From Halarsenatibacter silvermanii (GTDB taxonomy: Bacteria > Bacillota > Halanaerobiia > Halanaerobiales > Halarsenatibacteraceae), in contig NZ_FNGO01000027.1 of the NCBI RefSeq assembly GCF_900103135.1, positions 1 to 33,025 on the forward strand: DNA of 33,025 bases, in the 5' to 3' direction. Below are positions 5,570-14,069 of this stretch, piece after piece. The translations under genes and the position numbers were made by a program. Within the stretch, counting starts at the first letter, position 1; each line of letters starts with the position of its first letter. The notes beneath the pieces are model-generated. The model had not been told where the DNA came from and did no database searches. It saw only the letters and a program-made list of their open reading frames with translations.

Positions 5570-6487
5570 TTATTTGTTTTTGTAATATTTCACAGTATTC
5601 TCTAAACCCTTTTTTAAATTAAAATTAGGAACCCAGTCTAATTGATTTTTTGCTTTGTTATTATTCAAACAGCTATGTTTTATGTCCCCAGATCTAGGAG
5701 CTTCATATGAAGTTTTCAATTTCTTATCAAAAATATCTTCTAAGAGGCTTATAATTTTTAATAGGCTGGTTTGTTTCCCGCAGCTAATATTATATACTCC
5801 ATTTGTATTACTTGTCATTGCTTTCAGATTAGCTTCAGCGACATCATCCACATAAATAAAATCTCTCGTTTGTTTTCCATCACCATATACAATTAATGGA
5901 CTTCCGTTTAAAGCCCTAGTAATAAAAATAGCTATAACTCCACCCTCACCCTCAGCAAACTGCCGGGGACCATATACATTGGCATACCTTAAAGCGGCGT
6001 AATCCAGATCATATTGTTCTTTATATATTTCCAGATAATATTCAAGGGTGAGCTTGCTAACACCATAAGGAGATTCAGGTGCTGCCAGATGTTCCTCCTG
6101 TAAGGGCAGCTCAGTAGGAGTGCCATAAACAGCTGCTGAAGAAGCATATACAACCTTCTTAACATCATACTCAACGCACATTTCCAATATGTTCAAAGAT
6201 CCTACAATATTAGTCTCGGCATCAAATGCCGGTTCCTCCTGGGCCAGGACAGCATCGGCTTGAGCGGCCTGATGATACACATATTCTATCTCATGCTTGC
6301 GAAAAACATTTTTCAAGACTTGCTGATCTCTAATGTCAATCTCATAAAATTCAGCTTCATCATTCAGATTTTCTCTGCTCCCCCGCGAGAGATTATCGAC
6401 CACAATTGTTTTCTCTCCATTCTTTATCAATTTATCCACTATATTTGCACCTATAAAACCTGCTCCACCGGTGACTAAATTTGCCAT
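5570..6487 (-). CDS. NAD-dependent sugar-nucleotide epimerase (GalE/WbpP-like)
   Basis: A 305-residue extended short-chain dehydrogenase. The Rossmann motif GGAGFIG is at residues 7-13, YASSAAVYG supplies the catalytic Ser near 116-117, and YGVSK (141-145) gives the Tyr-Lys pair. Enzymes with this layout interconvert C4 epimers of UDP-hexoses (UDP-Glc/Gal or the N-acetyl forms) in the cytosol. RYANVYGPRQ and GDGKQTRDFIYVDDVA are typical of the GalE/WbpP group. Length is normal for the family. The ATG at 6487 follows AGGAG. It probably supplies an activated sugar to the cluster; exact substrate cannot be read from sequence. Confidence 0.88.
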   Translation of the reverse strand: MANLVTGGAGFIGANIVDKLIKNGEKTIVVDNLSRGSRENLNDEAEFYEIDIRDQQVLKNVFRKHEIEYVYHQAAQADAVLAQEEPAFDAETNIVGSLNILEMCVEYDVKKVVYASSAAVYGTPTELPLQEEHLAAPESPYGVSKLTLEYYLEIYKEQYDLDYAALRYANVYGPRQFAEGEGGVIAIFITRALNGSPLIVYGDGKQTRDFIYVDDVAEANLKAMTSNTNGVYNISCGKQTSLLKIISLLEDIFDKKLKTSYEAPRSGDIKHSCLNNNKAKNQLDWVPNFNLKKGLENTVKYYKNK

Positions 6488-6549
6488 CCAATCACTCCTG
6501 ATTTATAATATGGTCTTATCATGTACTTCAAATAGTTTATTCGGCTTTA

Positions 6550-6705
6550 TCAATTAACGGCTTTACTCATTTTATCGACAACAAATTTGATTTCCTCATC
6601 TTTAAAGTTGTTATAGAACAGACTCTGACCTGCCCACTTCTCAGGTGATAGTATAATCGCCTTTTTCATAGCCGAATTTATTTCGGCATCCGTATAAAAA
6701 AGCTA
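6550..6705 (-). pseudogene. Decayed aminotransferase C-terminus, second copy
   Basis: The minus strand encodes YNNFKDEEIKFVVDKM followed by SKAVN and a stop, preceded in another frame by KFGYEKGDYTIT and an in-frame TGA. It is clearly related to the fragment at 4323-4525 (KFGYKEGDYPVT...FYNNLKDEEIEYVVDKL) but carries a small deletion (ALP lost) and at least one frameshift. The position just after the PglC-like gene is where pgl-type clusters often carry their aminotransferase. Confidence 0.75.
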
Positions 6706-6727
6706 AAAATCTTCAGCTCTTCTCTTA

Positions 6728-7318
6728 TTATTCATTGCTGTCCTCAATATTTTCTTTAACTCCTTCACCTTTAAACACCTGTAATACAGTCAGGAATATT
6801 ATTTTAATATCCAACCATAAAGACCTATTTTTAAAATACCAGAAATCATATTCAAATTTTTCTGAATCATCCATATCATCCCTACCATTAATCTGAGCCC
6901 AGCCAGTTACTCCCGGTTTTAGCTGATCTACTCCGGATTCTTTTCTGTTTTCTACCAGCATCTCCTGAGAAAACAAAGGCGGTCTGGGGCCTACAAAACT
7001 CATATCACCTTTTAAAATGTTATATAATTGCGGCAGTTCATCAAGGCTGGTCTTTCTTAAAAATTTACCCATACTTGTAATATACTTATCTCTATTATCC
7101 ATTTCATTGGTGGGGACATCAGGGGTATCAGTTCGCATAGTTCTAAATTTATAAATCGTAAAAGCCTTGCTATTTTGCCCAACTCTTATCTGACTAAATA
7201 TTGGTTTGCCTGGAGTATCAATTACAATCAAAAGAGATATTATAAGCATGAAGGGGAAAAGTAATATACTTAATATTATTGCTAAAATAAAGTCTAACAT
7301 CCTTTTCATTTCAATCAC
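6728..7318 (-). CDS. PglC/WcaJ-type initiating sugar phosphotransferase
   Basis: A 196-residue monotopic phosphoglycosyl transferase. An N-terminal hydrophobic re-entrant helix (residues 9-33) is followed by KFRTM (57-61), the catalytic Asp-Glu dyad in LDELPQL (93-94), GPRPP (110-114) and PGVTGWAQING. The short length matches PglC rather than the long WbaP/WcaJ forms. The enzyme moves a sugar-1-phosphate from a UDP-sugar to undecaprenyl phosphate at the inner membrane face, the first committed step of repeat-unit assembly. It lies late in the cluster, 158 bp after the GT4 gene at 7476. Confidence 0.92.
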   Translation of the reverse strand: MIEMKRMLDFILAIILSILLFPFMLIISLLIVIDTPGKPIFSQIRVGQNSKAFTIYKFRTMRTDTPDVPTNEMDNRDKYITSMGKFLRKTSLDELPQLYNILKGDMSFVGPRPPLFSQEMLVENRKESGVDQLKPGVTGWAQINGRDDMDDSEKFEYDFWYFKNRSLWLDIKIIFLTVLQVFKGEGVKENIEDSNE

Positions 7319-7475
7319 CCAAAAATTAAGTAAATATTACAATAGCAAAATCCATTGTATTTAATCATATTTGCATTTTAACATTACGTCTACAAGATTG
7401 TTTAAGAAATAGGAATCAAACCCTTAATAAACGAAAAATAACATGTTAAGAAGATGAAGATATGAGTCAAATCAT

Positions 7476-8615
7476 TTACACTGAATCATAAATTTCATAC
7501 AAAATATTTTTAATTTCTTTTTTAGAATGCTTTTTAATGTATTTTAAATTACGCTGGCCAAATTTTTTCCTTTTCTCTGCATTTTTGTAAGCTTTTTCAA
7601 TTGCTTCGCTAAAACCATGTACATTATTTGGATCTATTAAATAACCACCTTCCTCATCTTCAATCAAATCAACATTCCCCCTAATATTTGAACAAACTAC
7701 TGGTAAACCAGAGGCCATTGCCTCCATCAAGGCAACAGATAGTCCTTCTCTTAATGACGGAAAAACAAATAAATTTGAAATATTATAGATTTCTTCAATA
7801 TCTCTCCTAAACCCTAAAAGATGCACATTTTCTTTAACCCCCAACTTTCTTGCTTGCTCTTTTAAATATTCTTTTAGCGGACCCTTACCACAAATTAAAT
7901 AGTGCAATTTTGGATTATTTAATTTAGCTAAGGCTTTAATAATAACTTCATGATTTTTGTTTTTATTAAGTTCACCCACTGAAAGCAGATTAAATGATTC
8001 GTTCGGCAAATTAAGTTCATTACATTTTTTATCTTTACTTACTTTTACATTTTTAAATCTTTCTAAGTCTATTCCAACCCCAGGTATATACTCAATTCTA
8101 TCAGAATTGAATTTATCCTTAGCTAATTTGTAATCTTCTTTATTTATTGTAATAATCACATCAGTGTAATTTGCTAATAATTTTTCAATAGGATAAAATA
8201 ATATCCAATTTTTTAGAGGTGCGCCTTCAAAAAAGTGAAAACCATGAGCCGTATAAATAACCGGCGTATTAATAAAATATCCTATTACTCTTGTTATAAC
8301 TCCCCCAATAGGAGATTGGCAATGTATAAATTCATATTCATTATTATGGAGTATTGATTTTAACTGCTTAATCGCCTTCAAATGTAAAATTACACTTCCT
8401 AAATCTCTTGAAAAATCAACATGATGATATGGAATATTATTATTTTTTAATTCATCTTTGAACTCTTCTTTCCTTTCAGCTGAACTAGTACTTCCACAAT
8501 TAAAATTAGCTGCCACGTGCACTTCGTAATTTAATTCCTTAAGAACCTCAATATTAGGCATGTTAAATTGATCTATCATAGATGCAACTGAAGTTACAAT
8601 TAAAGTTTTTTTCAT
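7476..8615 (-). CDS. Family 4 glycosyltransferase
   Basis: A 379-residue GT-B enzyme. The N-terminal domain begins MKKTLIVTSVASMIDQFNMP and contains TAHGFHFFEG; the C-terminal domain has LLSVGELNKNKNHEVIIKAL, LICGKGPLKEYL and the retaining-GT4 signature FPSLREGLSVALMEAMASGLPVV (E-x7-E). It resembles CapM/PglA-type transferases that add the second or third sugar to an undecaprenyl-linked acceptor; donor and linkage cannot be told. Its start is 18 bp past the stop of the 8634-9497 epimerase, so the two are translated from one message. Length is normal. Confidence 0.88.
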   Translation of the reverse strand: MKKTLIVTSVASMIDQFNMPNIEVLKELNYEVHVAANFNCGSTSSAERKEEFKDELKNNNIPYHHVDFSRDLGSVILHLKAIKQLKSILHNNEYEFIHCQSPIGGVITRVIGYFINTPVIYTAHGFHFFEGAPLKNWILFYPIEKLLANYTDVIITINKEDYKLAKDKFNSDRIEYIPGVGIDLERFKNVKVSKDKKCNELNLPNESFNLLSVGELNKNKNHEVIIKALAKLNNPKLHYLICGKGPLKEYLKEQARKLGVKENVHLLGFRRDIEEIYNISNLFVFPSLREGLSVALMEAMASGLPVVCSNIRGNVDLIEDEEGGYLIDPNNVHGFSEAIEKAYKNAEKRKKFGQRNLKYIKKHSKKEIKNILYEIYDSV

Positions 8616-8633
8616 ATTAACTAATTTACCCCT

Positions 8634-9497
8634 CTATTTTTCAGCTTCTTCTATAGACTCTTTAAAATCCAAAATTCTATATTCTTCTTTATATTCGCTA
8701 ATACTTTTTTCATAAACTATATTACCAAATATTTTATTTAATATCGAAAATTTTTTGCTCATTAGTTTAATTATATTATTAAAAATGCTAACTAATTTTA
8801 TGTTTTTTTCATTTACTACCGAGATCATTTTAACCATTTTGCTTGTTTTTACATACTCTTTATTCTGTGGGAAAAATATACCCCTTTCTTTGTTATCAAC
8901 CATTAACTTAACAAATTCACAAAAATTATGAATGTGAATCATACTTCTTTGGTTATCAATATCAGGGAATATAGGGCTGATTTTAGCAAATTTTGATAGT
9001 CTACTATAATTGCCTTTAGCTTCACTTCCGTAAATCATTGGAGATCTTATGATAACCACTTTAAAGTTCTCTTTATCAAGCTTATTTAATCCCTCTTCTG
9101 CTAATAGTTTGCTTTTTCCATAAATGTCATCAGGTTTAGGTTTGGTCTTCTCATCTATAACTTTTTCGCAGCCTATTTGAGCAGCTTCTCCATAAACTTT
9201 CAATGAACTCATAAATATAAACTGATCTACTCCTTCAGCTTTTGCTTTTTTAGCTGTTTCTATACATAAATCTCTATTAACACTATAATATAAATCTTTC
9301 TTTTTGGAATTCGATGAAACATGTGCTATACCAGCTACATGAAATATAATATCATAACTTGAAAAATCACTGTTTTTCCATGAATCTCCTTTCAGATCTA
9401 AAGAGTCAACAAAGTATTCCTTAGATGATTTTCCCAACCAATTCTCAAAGTTATTTCCCACATAACTATTTTCCCCAGTAATTAAAATTCGTTTCAT
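8634..9497 (-). CDS. NAD-dependent sugar epimerase/dehydratase (WbpV-like)
   Basis: A 287-residue extended SDR beginning MKRILITGENSYVG, with the dinucleotide-binding glycines at 8-14, MSSLKVYG for the catalytic Ser, and YGKSK (126-130) for Tyr-Lys. The C-terminal third diverges from GalE and looks like the WbpV/Gne-like enzymes of polysaccharide loci that reduce or epimerise a UDP-4-keto-sugar. The ATG at 9497 has GAGGGATT upstream. It forms a tight pair with the following GT4 gene; these often act one after the other, producing and transferring the same sugar. The substrate is uncertain. Confidence 0.82.
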   Translation of the reverse strand: MKRILITGENSYVGNNFENWLGKSSKEYFVDSLDLKGDSWKNSDFSSYDIIFHVAGIAHVSSNSKKKDLYYSVNRDLCIETAKKAKAEGVDQFIFMSSLKVYGEAAQIGCEKVIDEKTKPKPDDIYGKSKLLAEEGLNKLDKENFKVVIIRSPMIYGSEAKGNYSRLSKFAKISPIFPDIDNQRSMIHIHNFCEFVKLMVDNKERGIFFPQNKEYVKTSKMVKMISVVNEKNIKLVSIFNNIIKLMSKKFSILNKIFGNIVYEKSISEYKEEYRILDFKESIEEAEK

Positions 9498-9679
9498 ACA
9501 ATCCCTCTTTCCATAATAAAAATATACAAAATTAAACGTCTATTTATCTCATATACTCACCATAATATAGATAAGTGTGCCTATCCCGTTATTCAATATG
9601 TCAGATATATCAAAAACTACTATAAATATTTATTTGAATATCATTTAACGCAAGTATAACGTCCTAGAAAATAATATAA

Positions 9680-9866
9680 TGTTTCTGAGCCTTCAAGACA
9701 GATTTCAGATATGATATTGTAGTAATACCTACGATAGTAATGGCGGTTGTACGGTTGTGTTCCCCTCCCCTTCCCCGAGGGGAAGGGGAGCCCCCAGAAA
9801 TTTCCAATAAATTTCAATCTCTATAACGCATTCCGCTTTCTTCTTGCTAAAATAGGAGGGCATTAA
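9680..9866 (+). mobile_element. Solo end of the IS3-family element (inverted relative to the full copy)
   Basis: About 187 bp nearly identical to the reverse complement of the left-hand leader of the IS at 14026-15565. It begins with the same terminal TGTTTCTGA, contains the same CCCCTTCCCC...GGGGAAGGGG hairpin (about 9768-9794) and stops at GGAGGGCATTAA, right where the transposase gene would start. The full copy has an extra 12-bp tandem (GGAATGCGTTAT twice) missing here. No transposase sequence follows. It is a deletion scar or a solo end. Confidence 0.85.
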
Positions 9867-9934
9867 CTCATATTCAAACACAAAAAGCATTTTCCAAAAA
9901 GAAGTTGGAATTGCCCTGAAACTTTTTTGACAAC

Positions 9935-10909
9935 TTATCTGCCATTTTTATATTTCCCCAGAAACTGTTCTGCAACTTCACCAATTGTTTTTATTTCCAG
10001 TTTACCCGTACCACGTTTTTTATCTGCATAAGAAATTATTTTTTCTAAACCTGAAATCAATTTATCGGGGGCAGTAGCTATATTAAAGGGATGAAACCAC
10101 AGATGAAAAATTTTATTCTCTTGAATTGCAGCATTAATTCCTTTTTTGGCTTTTTTGATCCGGGCTGAAATCGGTATATATTTTCTGAAACTATCCATTG
10201 ATAAATATAACATAGATGCCGGGATATTTACCAGCCCTGCTTCTAACTGCGGTTCAACTACAGGAGGTGTAAGAGCAAAGAACTGATCGAACATATGACA
10301 TACCTTTTTAAAATATTTGTTTACCCCCTCATACCAGGAAGGCTCACTACCGCGAAAAGCTTTAAATCCCGCCCTTTCAATCTCTGGCAGATGTCCAACC
10401 ATATTTCTAGGGAAAACAAAACTTTTACTTTCAACCCCCCACTCTTCAGCAGTTTCTTCAAATCTAATCAGATCGCTTCTGACTGTTTCTTTTTTGGTAA
10501 ACGGGTGTCCATATAATATATGAGCAAAACTGTGAGAGGCAATTTCTTGTTTCACCGGACAAGCTTTTATCTTTTCTATAATATCTCTGCCATACCAGGT
10601 AGGATCCTGCTCAATATTCGTTGCGGGATCCTGGGCAAACCAGTCTCTATCATAGTGATCATACTCACTCCGTTTAATTTCAGGATGCTTAATACCATTT
10701 TCCTCACGACATTCAGCAAGAAATAGATGGCCGATCACAGCCCAGGTGGCAGTAATATCATTAACAGCAAATAAATTTAATATGTGCTCAATAACATCTC
10801 GGGTTTTATAATAGTACTTGCTATTCCTCTCTCTAGATTCAGGTTTGTCCACCGTTCCCCATGCTAACTCAGTATCGAGACTAATTATAAACTTGCCATT
10901 TCCACTCAT
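9935..10909 (-). CDS. Polysaccharide deacetylase (NodB-fold) family protein
   Basis: About 324 residues. The NodB-type fold shows in FIISLDTELAWG (metal and catalytic Asp region), TATWAVIGHLF, EIASHSFAHILYG (metal-binding His) and SFVFPRNMVGH. Enzymes of this family remove N- or O-acyl groups from glycans using a divalent metal; the long inserted middle (residues about 65-130) resembles the subgroup found in surface-polysaccharide loci. The ATG at 10909 follows AAGAGG and gives MSGNGKFII; the frame runs 27 codons further to a TTG with no ribosome site. No signal peptide is seen, so it probably acts in the cytosol on the lipid-linked glycan. It lies alone between the solo IS end and the group II intron fragment. 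Confidence 0.85.
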   Translation of the reverse strand: MSGNGKFIISLDTELAWGTVDKPESRERNSKYYYKTRDVIEHILNLFAVNDITATWAVIGHLFLAECREENGIKHPEIKRSEYDHYDRDWFAQDPATNIEQDPTWYGRDIIEKIKACPVKQEIASHSFAHILYGHPFTKKETVRSDLIRFEETAEEWGVESKSFVFPRNMVGHLPEIERAGFKAFRGSEPSWYEGVNKYFKKVCHMFDQFFALTPPVVEPQLEAGLVNIPASMLYLSMDSFRKYIPISARIKKAKKGINAAIQENKIFHLWFHPFNIATAPDKLISGLEKIISYADKKRGTGKLEIKTIGEVAEQFLGKYKNGR

Positions 10910-10992
10910 TTTATCATGCCTCTTTTTATAGTTCTTTTCTAAAAACAGTTTTTTTATCCTCTTAATTTTTAGAACATCATATAACCGCAATT

Positions 10993-11023
10993 ATTATACT
11001 ATATATAATCGCATTTTTATCAA
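10993..11023 (-). promoter_or_regulatory. Possible promoter of the deacetylase gene
   Basis: Minus strand TTGATA (11018-11023), a long 19-bp spacer and TATAAT (10993-10998). The -10 box is perfect and the position suits the start codon at 10909, but the spacer is longer than optimal. Confidence 0.4.
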
Positions 11024-11149
11024 ATGCTTTAGGCGATTTATTCAACTAAAAAAGGAAGTAATTTACTTTGAATATTGAAGGGCTTTGAAGCTTTTATCGA
11101 ATAATCGGCGCCTCATTCCTCCAGCCCATCCAAAAAATGTTCGGCCACT

Positions 11150-11702
11150 GCTCAGGCACACGGCTCCTCACTTAAGCATTTACAAAACTTTACATTTGGC
11201 TATCCCTGCCAGTTGCTTTGCATGCATAATCTATTTCTGAGAGTAGTAAATGCTTCCACTTTAGGGTTGCTCTTATTAACCATCTTCCCTCCCTGGAAGC
11301 CACCCGTTTCCTGGTTACTATGCGATTATCCGACTTTCCACAAACAAATAGATAGACCAACTTTATGCTAGGCTTATCCTACTTTTAGCGTAGGATTTGC
11401 AGGAGAGCCCAGGTTTCCACGCCATAACAATATGACTCATGCGGCTTCCTTTGAACCTAAGGCGTTAATGAGAACTTGCTTAACGTTCTCCTTTAATATT
11501 GCCTTCTACTACTACGACACCAACGGCCAGTCCAGTTAATTGTTTTCTCAATACTTTTATCTTTACTCTCATTACCGTCAGCCTTGCAGTTTATGTTCAA
11601 CACTCATCACCATTTACCGGTAAATGTCCACTCGCTATGAGTGGAAAGTTTAACTTTTCTCAGGGGAATGATGCTATAAGATGTGAACTTATCTTGTAGC
11701 AC
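11150..11702 (-). ncRNA. Truncated ORF-less group II intron
   Basis: On the minus strand the region opens with GTGCTACAAGATAAGTT (from 11702), a group II 5' end of the GUGYG type, and continues with domain-I-like blocks (GGTGATGAGTGTTGAACAT, CTGCAAGGCTGACGGT, GTGGAAACCTGGGCTCTCC). Near 11171-11151 it reaches AGTGAGGAGCCGTGTGCC, the 5' strand of catalytic domain V. The matching 3' strand of domain V (a GCACGGTTC-like sequence), domain VI and the 3' end are absent. There is no room for a reverse transcriptase gene. It lies 26 bp past the GT4 stop codon. It should be unable to splice. Confidence 0.75.
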
Positions 11703-11728
11703 TTCAGGGGAGTCAAGTTTCCTAAGAA

Positions 11729-12919
11729 TTAAAATAACTCGCCAATCTCTCTTTGGAATTTATTAACATATTTTTCTAGACTAAATTTTTCCATTACAAA
11801 TTTACTTCTAATATCTTTTTTATTATTTTCAATATCTATTTCATTGTTTTTTACAGTTTCAATAATTCCCGCAGCTAATTCTTCAGATGAACCTTTTTTC
11901 ACTACTTTTCCATATTCTTTTGAAACAAGAATTTCATTTATACCCCCTACATCACTAGCAACTACTGGTATTCCATTAGCTAAACCTTCTATAATTGTAC
12001 GAGGAAGCCCCTCTGAATAAGATGGCAGGATTAAAATATCCATCAAATCATAATAATCTGCAACATTTTCTACATAACCCGTCCAGATCAGATTTCTCTC
12101 AACACCATGTTTTTGAGCTAAATTATTTAGCTCATCGAAATATTCATTATCATGCCCCCCTCCTACAAACATTAATTTAGTTTTTTGTTTTAGTTTTTCT
12201 TTTATAATTGATAAAGCTTCAATAGCCACATGATGTCCTTTTCTAGGATTTACAGTCCCTACTAGCCCAATCACAATATCTTCTTGCGTTATATTCAGTT
12301 TTTCATACAATTTATTTTCATTTTCACTGTTTGAGTATATAAAATTATCAAAATCATATCCAGTATATAATACTTTAATTTTTTCACCATGTTTTTGCCG
12401 AAGATTTTTCGATATATCTCTCCTTACTCCTTCAGCTATACAAAAATATTTATCTATAAAATATAATAATATTTTTTCCATTAAATCATATACTCCTTTG
12501 ATGTTCTTAGGTGTTGTACATCTTTTATAAGCTACAATAGGGACTCTTAATATAAAGCAAGCAATAAACACATAAAAAAAAGACCGAGCATTATTTACAT
12601 ACATCAAGTCTATTTTTTTGTTTTTCAGCCAAACACCTATTTTAAAGTTATACTTAAGTAAATCTTTTATTAACAATATTTTTTTAAAAAAATTGTAATT
12701 TAAAATTTTTCTATCAAAAGTTTTTAAACTATTAGAGGCTTCAATAATATCACAATCTAAACCTGCTTCTTGGGAGTAATTTGAGAAATCACCTTTGGAA
12801 GTTGTTAACATTATTGAAGTATATTTATTTTTATCTAAATTTTGAGCAAGTTTAATCATGCTTTTTTTAGCTCCGTAAACTAAATTATATCTAGAATCAA
12901 AAAAAACTATTTTTTTCAT
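11729..12919 (-). CDS. Family 4 glycosyltransferase
   Basis: A 396-residue GT-B enzyme. MKKIVFFDSRYNLVYGAKKS opens the acceptor domain. The donor domain shows IGLVGTVNPRKGHHVAIEAL, LMFVGGGHDNEYF, NLIWTGYVENVADYYDLMDI and PSYSEGLPRTIIEGLANGIPVVA, the retaining GT4 motif. It probably adds one sugar of the repeat unit at the membrane face. The gene starts 12 bp after the stop of the HPr-kinase-like gene and ends just before the group II intron fragment. Strongly AT-rich with an N/K-rich protein, unlike the more GC-rich genes right of 28 kb. Confidence 0.88.
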   Translation of the reverse strand: MKKIVFFDSRYNLVYGAKKSMIKLAQNLDKNKYTSIMLTTSKGDFSNYSQEAGLDCDIIEASNSLKTFDRKILNYNFFKKILLIKDLLKYNFKIGVWLKNKKIDLMYVNNARSFFYVFIACFILRVPIVAYKRCTTPKNIKGVYDLMEKILLYFIDKYFCIAEGVRRDISKNLRQKHGEKIKVLYTGYDFDNFIYSNSENENKLYEKLNITQEDIVIGLVGTVNPRKGHHVAIEALSIIKEKLKQKTKLMFVGGGHDNEYFDELNNLAQKHGVERNLIWTGYVENVADYYDLMDILILPSYSEGLPRTIIEGLANGIPVVASDVGGINEILVSKEYGKVVKKGSSEELAAGIIETVKNNEIDIENNKKDIRSKFVMEKFSLEKYVNKFQREIGELF

Positions 12920-12931
12920 GAAAAACTCTCC

Positions 12932-13984
12932 TTATTGATATAATGACTCATTTATTTTTTTTTGCAACTCTTTATAATTACAACTTTCAGGAAGAACAAG
13001 TTTTCTTCGCTTAACTTCTTCATTAACTCCTTTATTTAAAACATCTCCCCAAATACAATATATATTCTCAAAAATATCTAAACCCATCCCAATATTAATT
13101 ATCTCTTGGCAATAAGAATCAAAATCATTAATAGTACAACCAAACAGCCTATTTTTAACTTTAATATCAGAATCCGTTTGTGGCCTAGAATTTTCTCCTT
13201 TATCAACCCAAACAACTTTTTCTAATTCTGCTTTATAGCTGATCTTATTGATTCCAAAAACTTCTGATGGTTTAACTTTAAGCGACTGGGGATTCTTTTC
13301 TCTTAATTTTTGCAATAAATCAGAGTTTTTCTTTGCTAAAGGTTTAATTAATTTTTTGCCAATAAAATCAAAGAAATTAATCATACTTTCCGGAAGAATA
13401 GGCCCCTTGCCCTGTTCAAACAATTCTGGAAATACATCTTTATGATAAGGATAAATTACTAGTCGCATTGGCATAGAATAACACATACCTCCCCTTGATA
13501 TAATGATTTGATCATCTCCTAATAGATTGTAGCCTTTATTCTTAACCAAGTATGAAGCTATGGAAGTTTTCCCTACCCCTCCCCATGACGGAAAAACCAA
13601 TGCCTTTCCATTTTTTTCCACAGCCGAAGCGTGAACAAGTGTCATGCCACTTTTTAATAATGAAAGTTGTTTTATCCAATCAAGCCACTCCAAAGCTATA
13701 TTATCCAAAATAAACTTCACTTTATTTTTATCCCTGATTAATTTGACTCCATACCTTTTATCCAATATAGAGTTTTCATCAATATAAACACCATCCCTAA
13801 TTTTCGTCATATTCTTGCTTTTAATACGGTTTTTATAATTCACTTCAATTGAACCTTCTTTTATATCCCCTTTTTGCTGAACTACTTCCTGTAAATCACC
13901 TAATTCTTGCTTCCATTCCTCAGTCCAGGGAAAATCATTTAAAATAAAACCTGCTTTTTCATTAATATTAATTTTCTCTTTCAT
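12932..13984 (-). CDS. HPr-kinase/PEPCK-like P-loop protein in the glycan cluster
   Basis: A 350-residue protein. HASAVEKNGKALVFPSWGGV is followed directly by GKTS, forming a Walker A loop (about residues 133-141) within the HPr(Ser) kinase/PEP carboxykinase-type fold, followed by GYNLLGDDQIII (Walker-B-like Asp pair). HPr-contacting and regulatory parts of genuine HprK are not seen, and there is no ptsH nearby. Related proteins turn up in glycan and peptide-modification loci, where they may phosphorylate a sugar or carrier; that is inference. The ATG at 13984 has AGAAAGGATATT upstream. The IS3-family element ends just 42 bp upstream, so its transcription likely depends on the IS or on readthrough. 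Confidence 0.65.
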   Translation of the reverse strand: MKEKININEKAGFILNDFPWTEEWKQELGDLQEVVQQKGDIKEGSIEVNYKNRIKSKNMTKIRDGVYIDENSILDKRYGVKLIRDKNKVKFILDNIALEWLDWIKQLSLLKSGMTLVHASAVEKNGKALVFPSWGGVGKTSIASYLVKNKGYNLLGDDQIIISRGGMCYSMPMRLVIYPYHKDVFPELFEQGKGPILPESMINFFDFIGKKLIKPLAKKNSDLLQKLREKNPQSLKVKPSEVFGINKISYKAELEKVVWVDKGENSRPQTDSDIKVKNRLFGCTINDFDSYCQEIINIGMGLDIFENIYCIWGDVLNKGVNEEVKRRKLVLPESCNYKELQKKINESLYQ

Positions 13985-14069
13985 TTTATTTAATATCCTT
14001 TCTATAAAAGTAGTCCTGTCTGCACTGTTTCTGACAAATCAAACAGATAGAGATATTGATTTTGTAGTC

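Noticed and set aside
9762-9795. CCCCTTCCCC/GGGGAAGGGG hairpin as a terminator of the epimerase-GT operon
   Set aside because: It is part of the IS-derived end and recurs at the same position in the full IS, so it belongs to the element, although it may incidentally impede transcription.
11499-11699. Plus-strand open frame of 66 codons
   Set aside because: It lies antisense to the group II intron fragment and has low-complexity Thr/Ser composition and no ribosome site.
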